42,643 bases of DNA, taken from positions 1-42,643 of the forward strand of contig JAAYDU010000039.1 in NCBI GenBank assembly GCA_012729095.1, read 5' to 3'. A program made the translations under genes and the position numbers. This DNA is from Methanobacteriota archaeon. Lineage in GTDB: Archaea > Thermoplasmatota > Thermoplasmata > Methanomassiliicoccales > UBA472. This document shows positions 17,302-25,430 of the stretch, one piece after another. Numbering within the stretch: position 1 is the stretch's first letter; every line of letters begins with the position of its first letter. Below the pieces are notes generated by a model. It ran no database searches and was not told the origin of the DNA. It worked only from the letters and a program-made list of their open reading frames with translations.

Positions 17302-17820
17302 TCAGTCCAGACGGCGCACCGATATGTGCAGCCCCGGGGGCTGGTCGCATTGCCCGTAGCACTTGCCCGCCGTTATGCGCACCACCTGTGAATCGTCAGG
17401 GATCAGTATGTTCGTTATGCCGTCCAAGGCCGCCCGCACCAGCTTGTCCAGGTCCGGCCGCTTGGTGTTGTGCTTCCTTCGCTTGGGGGCGCTCTTCGGT
17501 TTGGTGAAAACGAAATCCATGTACACCTCGTAGCCGACGCGGCGGTCCTCCGAGAAGTAGCTATGCGGACGAAGCTGATCGGCGTGCTGCGCCTCGGTGG
17601 CGATGCGATTCCTCCAGACCTCGGTGTTGGCGTTCGTGTGGGTGGTCACCACCCTGTCCAATTTCTTTATGTAGAACGCCTTGGTGCTTCCCTGAGGCAC
17701 GGGCTCGCCGGCCACGAAGAACTCGATCAGGTCGGGGTCGAACACCTCCTCGAAGGTCATGAATTCGATCGGCCCCGCCTCGTGCTCCTCAGCCTCAGCT
17801 CCATAGTCGTTCACGTGCAT
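17302..17820 (-). CDS. RusA-family Holliday junction resolvase
   Basis: About 172 residues. The RusA core is clear: FFVAGEPVPQGSTKAF, KRPDLDKLVRAALDGIT and IPDDSQVVRI, containing the expected catalytic aspartates (R-P-D-x-D and D-D-S-Q). RusA cleaves four-way junctions and is usually carried by phages. An acidic N-terminal extension of about 40 residues (DYGAEAEEHEAG) precedes the core. I chose the ATG at 17820 because a TATA-like AAATTATATTA near 17850 is about 30 bp away; an in-frame TTG at 17844 lies within that spacing. No other phage gene is nearby. Confidence 0.88.
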   Translation of the reverse strand: MHVNDYGAEAEEHEAGPIEFMTFEEVFDPDLIEFFVAGEPVPQGSTKAFYIKKLDRVVTTHTNANTEVWRNRIATEAQHADQLRPHSYFSEDRRVGYEVYMDFVFTKPKSAPKRRKHNTKRPDLDKLVRAALDGITNILIPDDSQVVRITAGKCYGQCDQPPGLHISVRRLD

Positions 17821-17882
17821 CCCAGGGTGTATATGAATACCCAAGGTAATATAATTTTACCTGCTGAACGCGAAATTCGCGC

Positions 17883-19187
17883 TCAGGGGACCAGCCGGTT
17901 GCGGTCCCTCGGGAACAATATGGTCTCCCTAACATTGCCGAGCCCGAGCATCTTCTGTACCAGGCGCTCCACGCCCAGTCCCCAGCCTCCGTGGGACGGC
18001 ATTCCGTAGGCGAAGGCGTTCAGGTAGAACTCGAACGACCCTGGATCCAGCCCTTTCCTCTCCATCCTCTGTACCAACCGGTCGTAGCGGTGCTCCCTCT
18101 GACCGCCGGAGGATATCTCCTGCCCCTTGTAGTCCAGGTCAAAGGAGAACGAGTAGGGCGTGCCGTCCTTCTCCATGATGTAGAACGGTTTTGCCTCCTC
18201 GGGATACTCGACTATCCAGTACATGTCATGGCCGTCCTGGGCCATGAGTTCCCCGAGCATCTTCTCGCCTTCCGTTCCCAGGTCCTCGCCCAGCTCGATA
18301 CTGTATCCCGCCCCCTGCACCATCTCCACGGCCTTCTCGTAGGATACCAGGGGGTACGGCGCCTTCGGAACGGAAATATCGCAGCCCAGGGCCTGCAGGG
18401 CCCAGCCGCCCCTCTCCTTGACCTCGGAGATCACGAACTGGGTGCAGCCCTCTATCATGGCCATCACGTCCGATTGAGAGTCTATATGGGCCATCTCTCC
18501 GTCGAAGGAGATGAACTCCGAGACGTGGCGAACGGTATCGGACGGTTCGGCGCGGAAGGCCGGACCTATCTCGAACACCCGGTCGAGGCCGGTGGACATC
18601 AGCATCTGCTTGTACAGCTGGGGGGACTGGGCCAGGTAGGCCTGCTTTCCAAAGTAGTCCACCTTGAACAGCGTGGAACCGCCCTCCGCGCCCGACGCCA
18701 CGAGCTTGGGCGTGAACACCTCCACGAATCCGTTGTCGGCCAGGTACTCGTCGATCAGCCGCATGGTCAGGGACTTTATCTCGAACACCGCCCGGACCTC
18801 GGGCTTACGCAGGTCCATGTAGCGGTTGTTGAACCGCGTCTCCATCTCCACGTCCACCTTGTCAACCACCCCCATCGGCAAGGGGGTCCGGGCGGCGCTG
18901 GTAACCGACACCGAACTGGGGATGATCTCGTATCCAGCCTTGACCTGGGCGCTCTGCCTCACCGTGCCGGTCACCCTTACCACGGACTCCCTGGAGAGAG
19001 ACGTTATGCTCTGCATGACCTCCGGGTCGATCTTCTTCTTGGGGGCGGTGACCTGCACCAGGCCGTACCTGTCGCGCAGTATGAGGAAGGATATCCCTCC
19101 AAGGTTTCGGACCTCCTGGGCCCAGCCCTCGACGGTTACCTCCTTGTCGTACTCGTTGGCGGTTATGGAACGTGAATCATGAAGCAT
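17883..19187 (-). CDS. aspS: Aspartyl-tRNA synthetase
   Basis: The 434-residue class II synthetase charges tRNA with aspartate. It has an N-terminal OB-fold (VTVEGWAQEVRNLGG...RDRYGLVQVT), then the catalytic core with motif 2 FRAEPSDTVRHVSEF and motif 3 GWGLGVERLVQKMLGLGNVRETILFPRD. Its length fits the archaeal/eukaryotic form without the bacterial insertion domain. GGAGATCC precedes the ATG. Whether it also forms Asp-tRNA-Asn cannot be told here. Confidence 0.98.
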   Translation of the reverse strand: MLHDSRSITANEYDKEVTVEGWAQEVRNLGGISFLILRDRYGLVQVTAPKKKIDPEVMQSITSLSRESVVRVTGTVRQSAQVKAGYEIIPSSVSVTSAARTPLPMGVVDKVDVEMETRFNNRYMDLRKPEVRAVFEIKSLTMRLIDEYLADNGFVEVFTPKLVASGAEGGSTLFKVDYFGKQAYLAQSPQLYKQMLMSTGLDRVFEIGPAFRAEPSDTVRHVSEFISFDGEMAHIDSQSDVMAMIEGCTQFVISEVKERGGWALQALGCDISVPKAPYPLVSYEKAVEMVQGAGYSIELGEDLGTEGEKMLGELMAQDGHDMYWIVEYPEEAKPFYIMEKDGTPYSFSFDLDYKGQEISSGGQREHRYDRLVQRMERKGLDPGSFEFYLNAFAYGMPSHGGWGLGVERLVQKMLGLGNVRETILFPRDRNRLVP

Positions 19188-19318
19188 GGGATCTCCCCGG
19201 TACTGAACGGCTCGGTATCACCGCTCCCCATTATTAGGATTTGCGGACGTGCCATCCATCGCGTTTATCGTCGCCTCAGGCGAAACCTTAATGCACGGTG
19301 GAGAAAGTTCGATATTAC

Positions 19319-19543
19319 ATGCCCGCTAAAGTGACCATAGACCAGAACGAGTGTACCGGTTGCGGAATATGCTACAACGACGAATGCCCGGACGTGTTCA
19401 TGGAGGGCGACGATGGCAACTCCAACGTCAAGACCATGTACCAGAAGGGTGACAAGTCGGTCGGGGAGGTACCGGACAACCTAGTAGGGTGCGCTAAGAA
19501 CGCCGAGGCCGCCTGTCCCGCCTCGGCGATCAAGGTGGAGTGA
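19319..19543 (+). CDS. Single-cluster [4Fe-4S] ferredoxin
   Basis: 74 residues. Cysteines lie in NECTGCGICYNDECPDVF (C-x2-C-x2-C, then C-P) and in AACPASAI, as expected for one [4Fe-4S] cluster, plus a further Cys at GCAKN. I chose the ATG at 19319 because MPAKVTIDQ is the usual start; 19298 adds only seven residues. An electron carrier of unknown partners. An oligo-T tract follows the stop. Confidence 0.92.
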   Translation: MPAKVTIDQNECTGCGICYNDECPDVFMEGDDGNSNVKTMYQKGDKSVGEVPDNLVGCAKNAEAACPASAIKVE

Positions 19544-19554
19544 TCCCTCCATCC

Positions 19555-19570
19555 CTTTCCTTTTTTCTTA
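19555..19570 (+). terminator. Oligo-T terminator after the ferredoxin gene
   Basis: A pyrimidine-rich run with six consecutive T at about 19561-19567 follows the ferredoxin stop by about 15 nt. This is typical of archaeal RNA polymerase termination. Confidence 0.55.
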
Positions 19571-19604
19571 AAAACGTCATTAGACGATAGCGATTCGTCA
19601 AACA

Positions 19605-19612
19605 TTATATAT
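19605..19612 (+). promoter_or_regulatory. TATA box for the FBP aldolase/phosphatase gene
   Basis: TTATATAT is 40 bp upstream of the ATG at 19652, within an A/T-rich stretch, giving a short leader of about 15 nt. Confidence 0.55.
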
Positions 19613-19651
19613 CCATGTGGTAATTCTCAGCACCCAAGGTATGGGATCATA

Positions 19652-20794
19652 ATGTCTCAGAAGGTTACTGTCTCAGTTATAAAGGCCGATGTAGGGTCGG
19701 TCGCAGGGCACTCCAAGCCCCACCCGAAGATGATGCGCAAGTGCGAAGAGGTGTTGACCGAGGGCGTCAAGTCCGATGTGATCAACGATTTTTACGTTAC
19801 CAGGGTCGGGGACGACATAAACCTGTTCATGACCCACTACAAGGGTGAGAACCACAAGGACGTGCACGCCCTAGCATGGACGGCCTTCCAGGGGGCCGCC
19901 AAGCTTGCCAAGGAGATGAAGATGTACGCCGCCGGACAGGACATACTGTCCGACGCGTTCAGCGGAAACATCCGCGGTATGGGCCCGGGAGCGGCCGAGG
20001 TGGAGTTCGTGGAGAGGGGCGCCGAGCCCATGATATTCTTCATGGCCGACAAGACCGAGCCTTCCGCCTATTCCATGCCCCTTTCCCGCATATTCATGGA
20101 CCCCTTCACCACCACTGGCTTGGTAATAGACCCGAGGGCGCACGAGGGATTCCGCTTCGAGATCGTGGACGTCATGGACTCCAAGAAGATCGTCATGTCC
20201 GCTCCCGAGGAGTCCTATGACATTTTGAGCCTGATAGGCGACACCAGCCGCTACGCCATCAAGCGCGTCATGAGCAAGGACAAGAACATCGGCACTGCCT
20301 GCGTCGTGAGCACGGAGAAGCTGAACATCTGCGCCGGGAAGTACGTCGGCAAGGACGACCCGGTGGCCGTCGTGCGCTGCCAGAGCGGCCTGCCCGCCGT
20401 GGGCGAGGTATTGCAGCCGTTCATGTTCCCGGCGCTGGTCGCCGGCTGGATGCGCGGTTCCCATTACGGGGCATTGTACCCGTGCACAGTGGACGATTCC
20501 GACCCTACCTACTTCGACGGCCCGCCGCGTATATGCGCTCTAGGCTTCCAGATCAGCAACGGCAAGCTGCAGGGCTGCGAGGACCCCGACGGCCCGCTGG
20601 GCAAGAAGGTCCCCGTGGACTACTTCTCCGGTAGCGTATGGGACGAGGCTCGGAGGAAGGCCGTCCGCGCCAGCATATACATGCGCCAGCACGGCCCGTT
20701 CATGCCCTCCATACTCGGACCGGAGGAGATGGAGTACACCACCCGTCCCGCCGTGCTCGCCAAGTTGAAGGACAGGATGGAGAAGATTGACTGA
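19652..20794 (+). CDS. fbp: Fructose-1,6-bisphosphate aldolase/phosphatase (archaeal type V)
   Basis: 380 residues, the usual size. In one bifunctional active site it condenses dihydroxyacetone phosphate with glyceraldehyde 3-phosphate to fructose 1,6-bisphosphate and removes the 1-phosphate, driving gluconeogenesis. Metal and substrate motifs: KADVGSVAGHSKPH (residues 11-24), DDINLFMTHY, GPGAAEVEF and DGPPRICALGFQ. It overlaps tpiA by 8 bp; the enzymes share triose phosphates. Confidence 0.98.
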   Translation: MSQKVTVSVIKADVGSVAGHSKPHPKMMRKCEEVLTEGVKSDVINDFYVTRVGDDINLFMTHYKGENHKDVHALAWTAFQGAAKLAKEMKMYAAGQDILSDAFSGNIRGMGPGAAEVEFVERGAEPMIFFMADKTEPSAYSMPLSRIFMDPFTTTGLVIDPRAHEGFRFEIVDVMDSKKIVMSAPEESYDILSLIGDTSRYAIKRVMSKDKNIGTACVVSTEKLNICAGKYVGKDDPVAVVRCQSGLPAVGEVLQPFMFPALVAGWMRGSHYGALYPCTVDDSDPTYFDGPPRICALGFQISNGKLQGCEDPDGPLGKKVPVDYFSGSVWDEARRKAVRASIYMRQHGPFMPSILGPEEMEYTTRPAVLAKLKDRMEKID

Positions 20795-21464
20795 GCTCAC
20801 GACGCCTATCATCATCGTGAACTTCAAGGTCTACTCCGAGGTGGAGGGACCGGGGGCAGTTCGACTGGCCAAGGAATGCGAGTCCGTTGCGCTCGAGAAA
20901 AAGGCCAACATCGCCGTCTGTCCCCCAATGGTCGAACTTTCCAGGGTGGCCTCCGAGGTCACCATCCCCGTTCTTTCCCAGCATGTCGACGACAGATCGC
21001 CCGGCTCCATCACCGGATACGTCTCACCGCAGAGCGTGAAGGCCGCGGGCGCCATGGGAACGCTGATCAACCACGCCGAGCACCGCATGCCCCCGCAGGA
21101 GATCGCCGCGGCGATAGAGGCATGCAGGAAGCTCGGACTGGTCAGTGTCGTCTGCACCGATACGGCGGAAACATCCGCGGCCATGGCCGTGTTCTCCCCG
21201 GACTTCATAGCGGTGGAGCCTCCAGAACTGATCGGCGGGGACATATCGGTCACCACGGCCGATCCCGCGATCGTGTCGCGCACCGTGGAGATGGTGAAGG
21301 CTGTCGATGCCCAGGTGAAAGTGCTCTGTGGGGCTGGCGTCAAGAACGGAAGGGACGTCAGGGCCGCATTGGACCTGGGCGCCTCCGGGGTCTTGCTGGC
21401 GTCCGGCGTGGTCAAGGCCAAGGACGTGAAGGCGGCCCTCTTGGACCTGGTCTCCGCGCTCTGA
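20787..21464 (+). CDS. tpiA: Triosephosphate isomerase, archaeal type
   Basis: 225 residues, the shorter archaeal form. Visible: NFKVYSEVEGPGA (N and K near the start), INHAEHRM with the catalytic His, AVEPPELIGG with the catalytic Glu, and CGAGVKNGRD and LASGVVKAKD phosphate-gripping loops. Translation starts at TTG 20787 inside the last codons of the preceding gene, behind GGATGGAGA. It interconverts dihydroxyacetone phosphate and glyceraldehyde 3-phosphate, which are the substrates of that gene product. Confidence 0.97.
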   Translation: MTELTTPIIIVNFKVYSEVEGPGAVRLAKECESVALEKKANIAVCPPMVELSRVASEVTIPVLSQHVDDRSPGSITGYVSPQSVKAAGAMGTLINHAEHRMPPQEIAAAIEACRKLGLVSVVCTDTAETSAAMAVFSPDFIAVEPPELIGGDISVTTADPAIVSRTVEMVKAVDAQVKVLCGAGVKNGRDVRAALDLGASGVLLASGVVKAKDVKAALLDLVSAL

Positions 21465-21514
21465 AGCCTGATTGCATAGATAGGCCATTTCCCCTTTTCC
21501 TTACATAGTGAAGC

Positions 21515-23461
21515 GTGCGCTCCCGCTCCGCTCTATTGATACTGCTTGCTCTGTTCCTCACGTTCTCGTCGTTCCCCATGGCCTCTTCCGCGCCAGGGGA
21601 GGAGATCGATATTACCATCTCCCGGGTCTGCGCGTCCTATCCCGGCGAGTTCGTGACCATCACCAATGAGGGTCCGACCGTGAACGTCAAGGGGTGGCGG
21701 CTCGGCGACGGGGAGGGAAGCGTGACCATCGGCTCGGATTCTTTCATACCTTCAGGTAAGAGCATTACCTGGGCGGCCCCCGGCTCCTGTTTCCGCGAAC
21801 TGTATCCCGACGAGCGATGCCTTCCGGACGGAGATGGCGACCTCGTCGCCAAAGGCAGCTTAAGGCTCGCCGATGCCGGGGACCAGGTGTTCCTGCACGA
21901 TGCCTTCGGGAACCTGCGGGATATGGTATGCTACGGCAACATAGAGGCGCAACCGCCCTGGGCAGGTCCGCCGGCAATGCTCAAGAAGGGAAGCGTTCTG
22001 AACAGGTGCGGCCCCGGGACCGGCCCCGGGTCCTGGGAGATGGGCGTTCCCGGCCTTTTCTCGATGAACACCCCGGCGTTCCCCGTCACGGCCAGGCCGA
22101 TAATCTATCCTGAGAACGCGCTGCCCGAGCTGGTCCGGGAGATCGACCGTTCGCGGAACGACATCCGGCTGGCAACCTACCTCATGGAGAACTGGACCCT
22201 CGCCCGGCATCTGGCCGGGGCCGCCGCTAGGGGAGTGAACGTGACGGTGATGCTGGAAGGACAACCGGTGGGCGGGGTTTCCGATAACGGGGCGGCTCTG
22301 GCCTATTACCTGCAGGACGCGGGCGTGAACGTCTGGACCATGCGTTCGAGCAGCTCGTTCAGGCGTTACGACTACCTTCACGCCAAGTACGCCGTTTTCG
22401 ATTCGGAGAGATTGTTCGTGGCCTCGGAGAACATGGCCGATTCCAGCTTCAACAGCAATCGCGGGTGGGCGGCCATCGTGAAAAGTCTTCCGCTCTCCGC
22501 ATCGGCCATGGAGGTTTTCGACAGGGACATGTGCGCGAAGGGGGTGGACGTCCACACGCTGGAAAGCAGCATCGCCAGGTCCGAGGGCGGTCCCGGAAGG
22601 CTGCTCGGGGTGCTGCCTCCAGAGCCCAGCTCCAGTTCGGCGTCGGCCTCCCTGTTCACCTCCCCGTATGGCATACAGGAATGCTTGACCAGCTTACTGT
22701 CATCGGCGCAGGAGCGCATACTTGTGGAGCAGATGCGCATAGACGAGGGCTGGCTCGAAAGCTCCCCGGTACTTTCCGCCCTGATCGAAGCCGCGGAAAG
22801 GGGGGTGAGCGTGCGCCTTCTTCTGGACTCCGGTCTGGGCACGGAGGACGGAAACCGGTTGGTGGCCGGGGCCTTGAACCAGAGGGCCATCGAGTACGAT
22901 CTGGACCTGGAATGCCGACTGACGGACGTCCGTTCCTCCTTCGGAAGGCTTCACAACAAGGGCCTGGTCGTCGACGACGCGGTGGTGGTAGGCAGCGCCA
23001 ACTGGGTGGACAACTCCATGCTCCACAACCGGGAAATGGCCCTGCTGCTACGGTCCGAGGGGATATGCGAGACCTACGTGCAATGGTTCATGGAGGATTG
23101 GAAAGGGGACGCCGTCCCTCCAACGATCGAACTTCCCTGGCACTACGCAGAGCTAGTGTACGGTGAACCGGTAATCCTGGACGCCACCGGCTGTAACGAC
23201 CTCTCGGGTGTGGCGAACATAACCTGGGACCTGGACGGGGACGGCCGCTTCGATCTGACGGGACCAGTGCACGCGGTGACCCTGCGCGAGGGGGAGCACA
23301 ACATCACCCTGAGGGTCGAGGACACGCTGGGCAACGCGGCCACGGACACCCTTACCGTTATGGTGGAAGGCGGGCCGGAAGGGGCGGTCCCTTGGCTGCT
23401 GTACGCGCCGCTGCCCTTGGTACTGTCCCTGCTGCTGCTGAGGCGAGGCAGAAGGCTTTAG
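21515..23461 (+). CDS. Secreted, membrane-anchored phospholipase D-like protein with lamin-tail domain
   Basis: About 648 residues from GTG. A signal peptide (SALLILLALFLTFSSF) is followed by a lamin-tail-like domain (residues about 25-130; ISRVCASYPGEFVTITNEGPTVNVKGWRLGD). Two PLD domains follow, with HKD motifs HAKYAVFD (His about residue 289) and HNKGLVVD (His about 480). A C-terminal PKD/Ig-like domain and a single transmembrane helix with an RRGRR tail end the protein. It is predicted to act outside the cell, cleaving phosphodiesters in lipids or nucleic acids (substrate unknown). The stop is TAG. Confidence 0.92.
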   Translation: MRSRSALLILLALFLTFSSFPMASSAPGEEIDITISRVCASYPGEFVTITNEGPTVNVKGWRLGDGEGSVTIGSDSFIPSGKSITWAAPGSCFRELYPDERCLPDGDGDLVAKGSLRLADAGDQVFLHDAFGNLRDMVCYGNIEAQPPWAGPPAMLKKGSVLNRCGPGTGPGSWEMGVPGLFSMNTPAFPVTARPIIYPENALPELVREIDRSRNDIRLATYLMENWTLARHLAGAAARGVNVTVMLEGQPVGGVSDNGAALAYYLQDAGVNVWTMRSSSSFRRYDYLHAKYAVFDSERLFVASENMADSSFNSNRGWAAIVKSLPLSASAMEVFDRDMCAKGVDVHTLESSIARSEGGPGRLLGVLPPEPSSSSASASLFTSPYGIQECLTSLLSSAQERILVEQMRIDEGWLESSPVLSALIEAAERGVSVRLLLDSGLGTEDGNRLVAGALNQRAIEYDLDLECRLTDVRSSFGRLHNKGLVVDDAVVVGSANWVDNSMLHNREMALLLRSEGICETYVQWFMEDWKGDAVPPTIELPWHYAELVYGEPVILDATGCNDLSGVANITWDLDGDGRFDLTGPVHAVTLREGEHNITLRVEDTLGNAATDTLTVMVEGGPEGAVPWLLYAPLPLVLSLLLLRRGRRL

Positions 23462-23485
23462 TTAGACGAGCGGTATTCGGCGCCG

Positions 23486-23920
23486 TTGCAGATACGTCAT
23501 TTCCAGAACCGGGACCTGGCCGACGTCTGGCAGGTAGCCATGGACTCGCTCCGCGAGCGATACGACCCCAGCCTCTTCGCGCAGCTGGTCCCCTACTGGC
23601 CGGAGGGCCTGCTGGTCATAGAGGACATGGGAAGGGTGGTGGCCTTCGTCTTCGGGGTGATGAGCGGTGTGAGCCAGGCCAGGGTCCTGATGCTGGCCGT
23701 GGACCGGCGCTACCGGGGGGCCGGGCTGGGAACGCTGCTCACACAGGAGTTCTTCCGGGAATGCGCCAAGAAGGGCATAAGCCAGGTGTCCCTGGAGGTG
23801 AGGGTCGGCAACATTGGTGCGCAGCGCTTCTACACCAGGCTCGGCTTCTTCATCGTGAGGCGCGTGTCAAGGTATTACTCCGACGGCGAGGACGGGGTGC
23901 TCCTGCTCAGATACCTCTAG
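23486..23920 (+). CDS. RimI-like GNAT N-acetyltransferase
   Basis: 144 residues from TTG at 23486. The acetyl-CoA motif is LAVDRRYRGAGLGTLL and the RimI-like second half is VSLEVRVGNIGAQRFYTRLGFFIV. This resembles the archaeal N-terminal acetyltransferase group, but the protein substrate cannot be assigned. Its TAG stop lies in a CTAG shared with the convergent AAA+ gene. Confidence 0.85.
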   Translation: MQIRHFQNRDLADVWQVAMDSLRERYDPSLFAQLVPYWPEGLLVIEDMGRVVAFVFGVMSGVSQARVLMLAVDRRYRGAGLGTLLTQEFFRECAKKGISQVSLEVRVGNIGAQRFYTRLGFFIVRRVSRYYSDGEDGVLLLRYL

Positions 23921-25428
23921 TGGAACATGGAATCCTTGGTCTCGTTCCAGAAGTAATAAGGGGATTTCTCCTTCTGCGCCGAGGATATGTCCGAACCCAA
24001 ACCCTTGGTGTACGAGCCGTAGCGGTCCTTTATCTGCTCCTCGGCGCTCTTGCTGCGCTCCACCGCCCTTGCGACGTGCGCCGCGTTTATTTGGTCGGCC
24101 CCGTTCACCGCGGCCAGATCCCCAGCGGCCCTGATCAGTCCCCCCAGTTCGCGGAGGCGAAGCGTCAGGGCGTTGTTGAAGCCGTCCACCTTTGAGGCCC
24201 TGGTCCGGGCCTCCTTGATTATCGCCTCTATGCCGGATGCGTCGGCGTGCGGTATGCGCCCGTCCGACACTATCTCCTGGGCTATGAACTGGACCAGCTT
24301 GTTCCGGTTATCGTCGGTGTCGGGCATGGCGGTGTTCACCAGGACCTCGTAACCGTTCCCGCAGATGCGGGAGCGAAGCGGGGACAGCACCTGCTCAAGG
24401 TCCTGTATGTTGCACGCACCAACGAAAATGAAGTTGCAGGGCACGTTGTCCACCTTCACACTGGCGCCGGCGCTCTGCGGGTTGCGTCCTGATATCGGGA
24501 AACGCCTTTCCTGCATGGCGGTCAATATGAACCTCTGCAGGTGGCCGAGATGCGGAAGCTCGTCCAGGAAGAGAACGCCCTCGTGCGCTTCGTGTATGGC
24601 CCCGGGCACCACTCTGTCGTAAGGCTGCGTGCCAAGCTGGGCATGCCCCCCGTAGGGGTCGTGCCTCACGTCCCCCAGCAGCTCTGTCTCTGACGAACCG
24701 GTGGCCAGCACGAACGGGTTGCGGTCCAGGCGCACGATGACCTTTCTGGGGGATTGTCGCTCCCAGTCCCGGCGCTTCTCCAGGGCGTCCTGGTCCAGTA
24801 GCCTGATCATCTCGCCGCATCTCTCGAACACCACCACCACCTCCTTGCCGAAGCGGGTGCGGGTTGTGGTCACGCGTTCCTTGCCGGCCGGGCCGGTCAG
24901 ACCGGCCACGTTCATCTGCTCGAAAAGACCGGACATGATGTCCCCGAAGGGATTGTTGGCCATGGCATCTGAACCCTTGCCCTTCTGGCACTTGGGACAG
25001 ACGCGCTCCTTTGGAGAGGAATAGGCGCCGCAGTTGCGGCAACGGTAGCCCAGGCGTTCCGCCACGTTGACAGGAGCGTTCTGGGGCTCGATGAGCTCGC
25101 CCTCGGCGAACTCCCGGGTCTTGGACTCGGAAAGGACCTCCCCCTCCTTCTTCACTTCCACCAGGGGCCTTTCCGGGTTCTCCGGGTTGTGCACCACCCG
25201 TATTTCCTGGGTGGGGCGGGAAAGGTGCAAGGCCAGGGCCTGCGCGATCATGGACTTGCCCGTTCCGGGCGGTCCGACCAGCAGCAGGTGCCGGCGTTGC
25301 TTGGCGGCTATGCGGGCCAAGGTCACTGCCTCCTCCTGACCGATCACCCGGAGCAGGGGATCGGAGGGTATCGGCACCTGGGCGGAGCTCTCGAAGCTAC
25401 ACCAGTCGACCTTGTCCGCGCCGCTCAT
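23917..25428 (-). CDS. LonB-like AAA+ ATPase with inserted zinc ribbon and no protease domain
   Basis: 503 residues. The N-terminus (FESSAQVPIPSDPLLRVIGQEEAV) and Walker A GPPGTGKS (about residue 56) resemble archaeal LonB; Walker B is GVLFLDELPHL. A zinc ribbon (CRNCGAYSSPKERVCPKC, about 131-148) replaces the LonB membrane insert. Sensor regions include FIFVGACNIQDLEQVLSPLRSR. The chain ends after the C-terminal helical lid (SAEEQIKDRYG) with no Ser/Lys peptidase domain, so it is not a protease by itself. It starts 2 nt after dnaG. Its stop is TAG. Confidence 0.88.
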   Translation of the reverse strand: MSGADKVDWCSFESSAQVPIPSDPLLRVIGQEEAVTLARIAAKQRRHLLLVGPPGTGKSMIAQALALHLSRPTQEIRVVHNPENPERPLVEVKKEGEVLSESKTREFAEGELIEPQNAPVNVAERLGYRCRNCGAYSSPKERVCPKCQKGKGSDAMANNPFGDIMSGLFEQMNVAGLTGPAGKERVTTTRTRFGKEVVVVFERCGEMIRLLDQDALEKRRDWERQSPRKVIVRLDRNPFVLATGSSETELLGDVRHDPYGGHAQLGTQPYDRVVPGAIHEAHEGVLFLDELPHLGHLQRFILTAMQERRFPISGRNPQSAGASVKVDNVPCNFIFVGACNIQDLEQVLSPLRSRICGNGYEVLVNTAMPDTDDNRNKLVQFIAQEIVSDGRIPHADASGIEAIIKEARTRASKVDGFNNALTLRLRELGGLIRAAGDLAAVNGADQINAAHVARAVERSKSAEEQIKDRYGSYTKGLGSDISSAQKEKSPYYFWNETKDSMFH

Positions 25429-25430
25429 GT

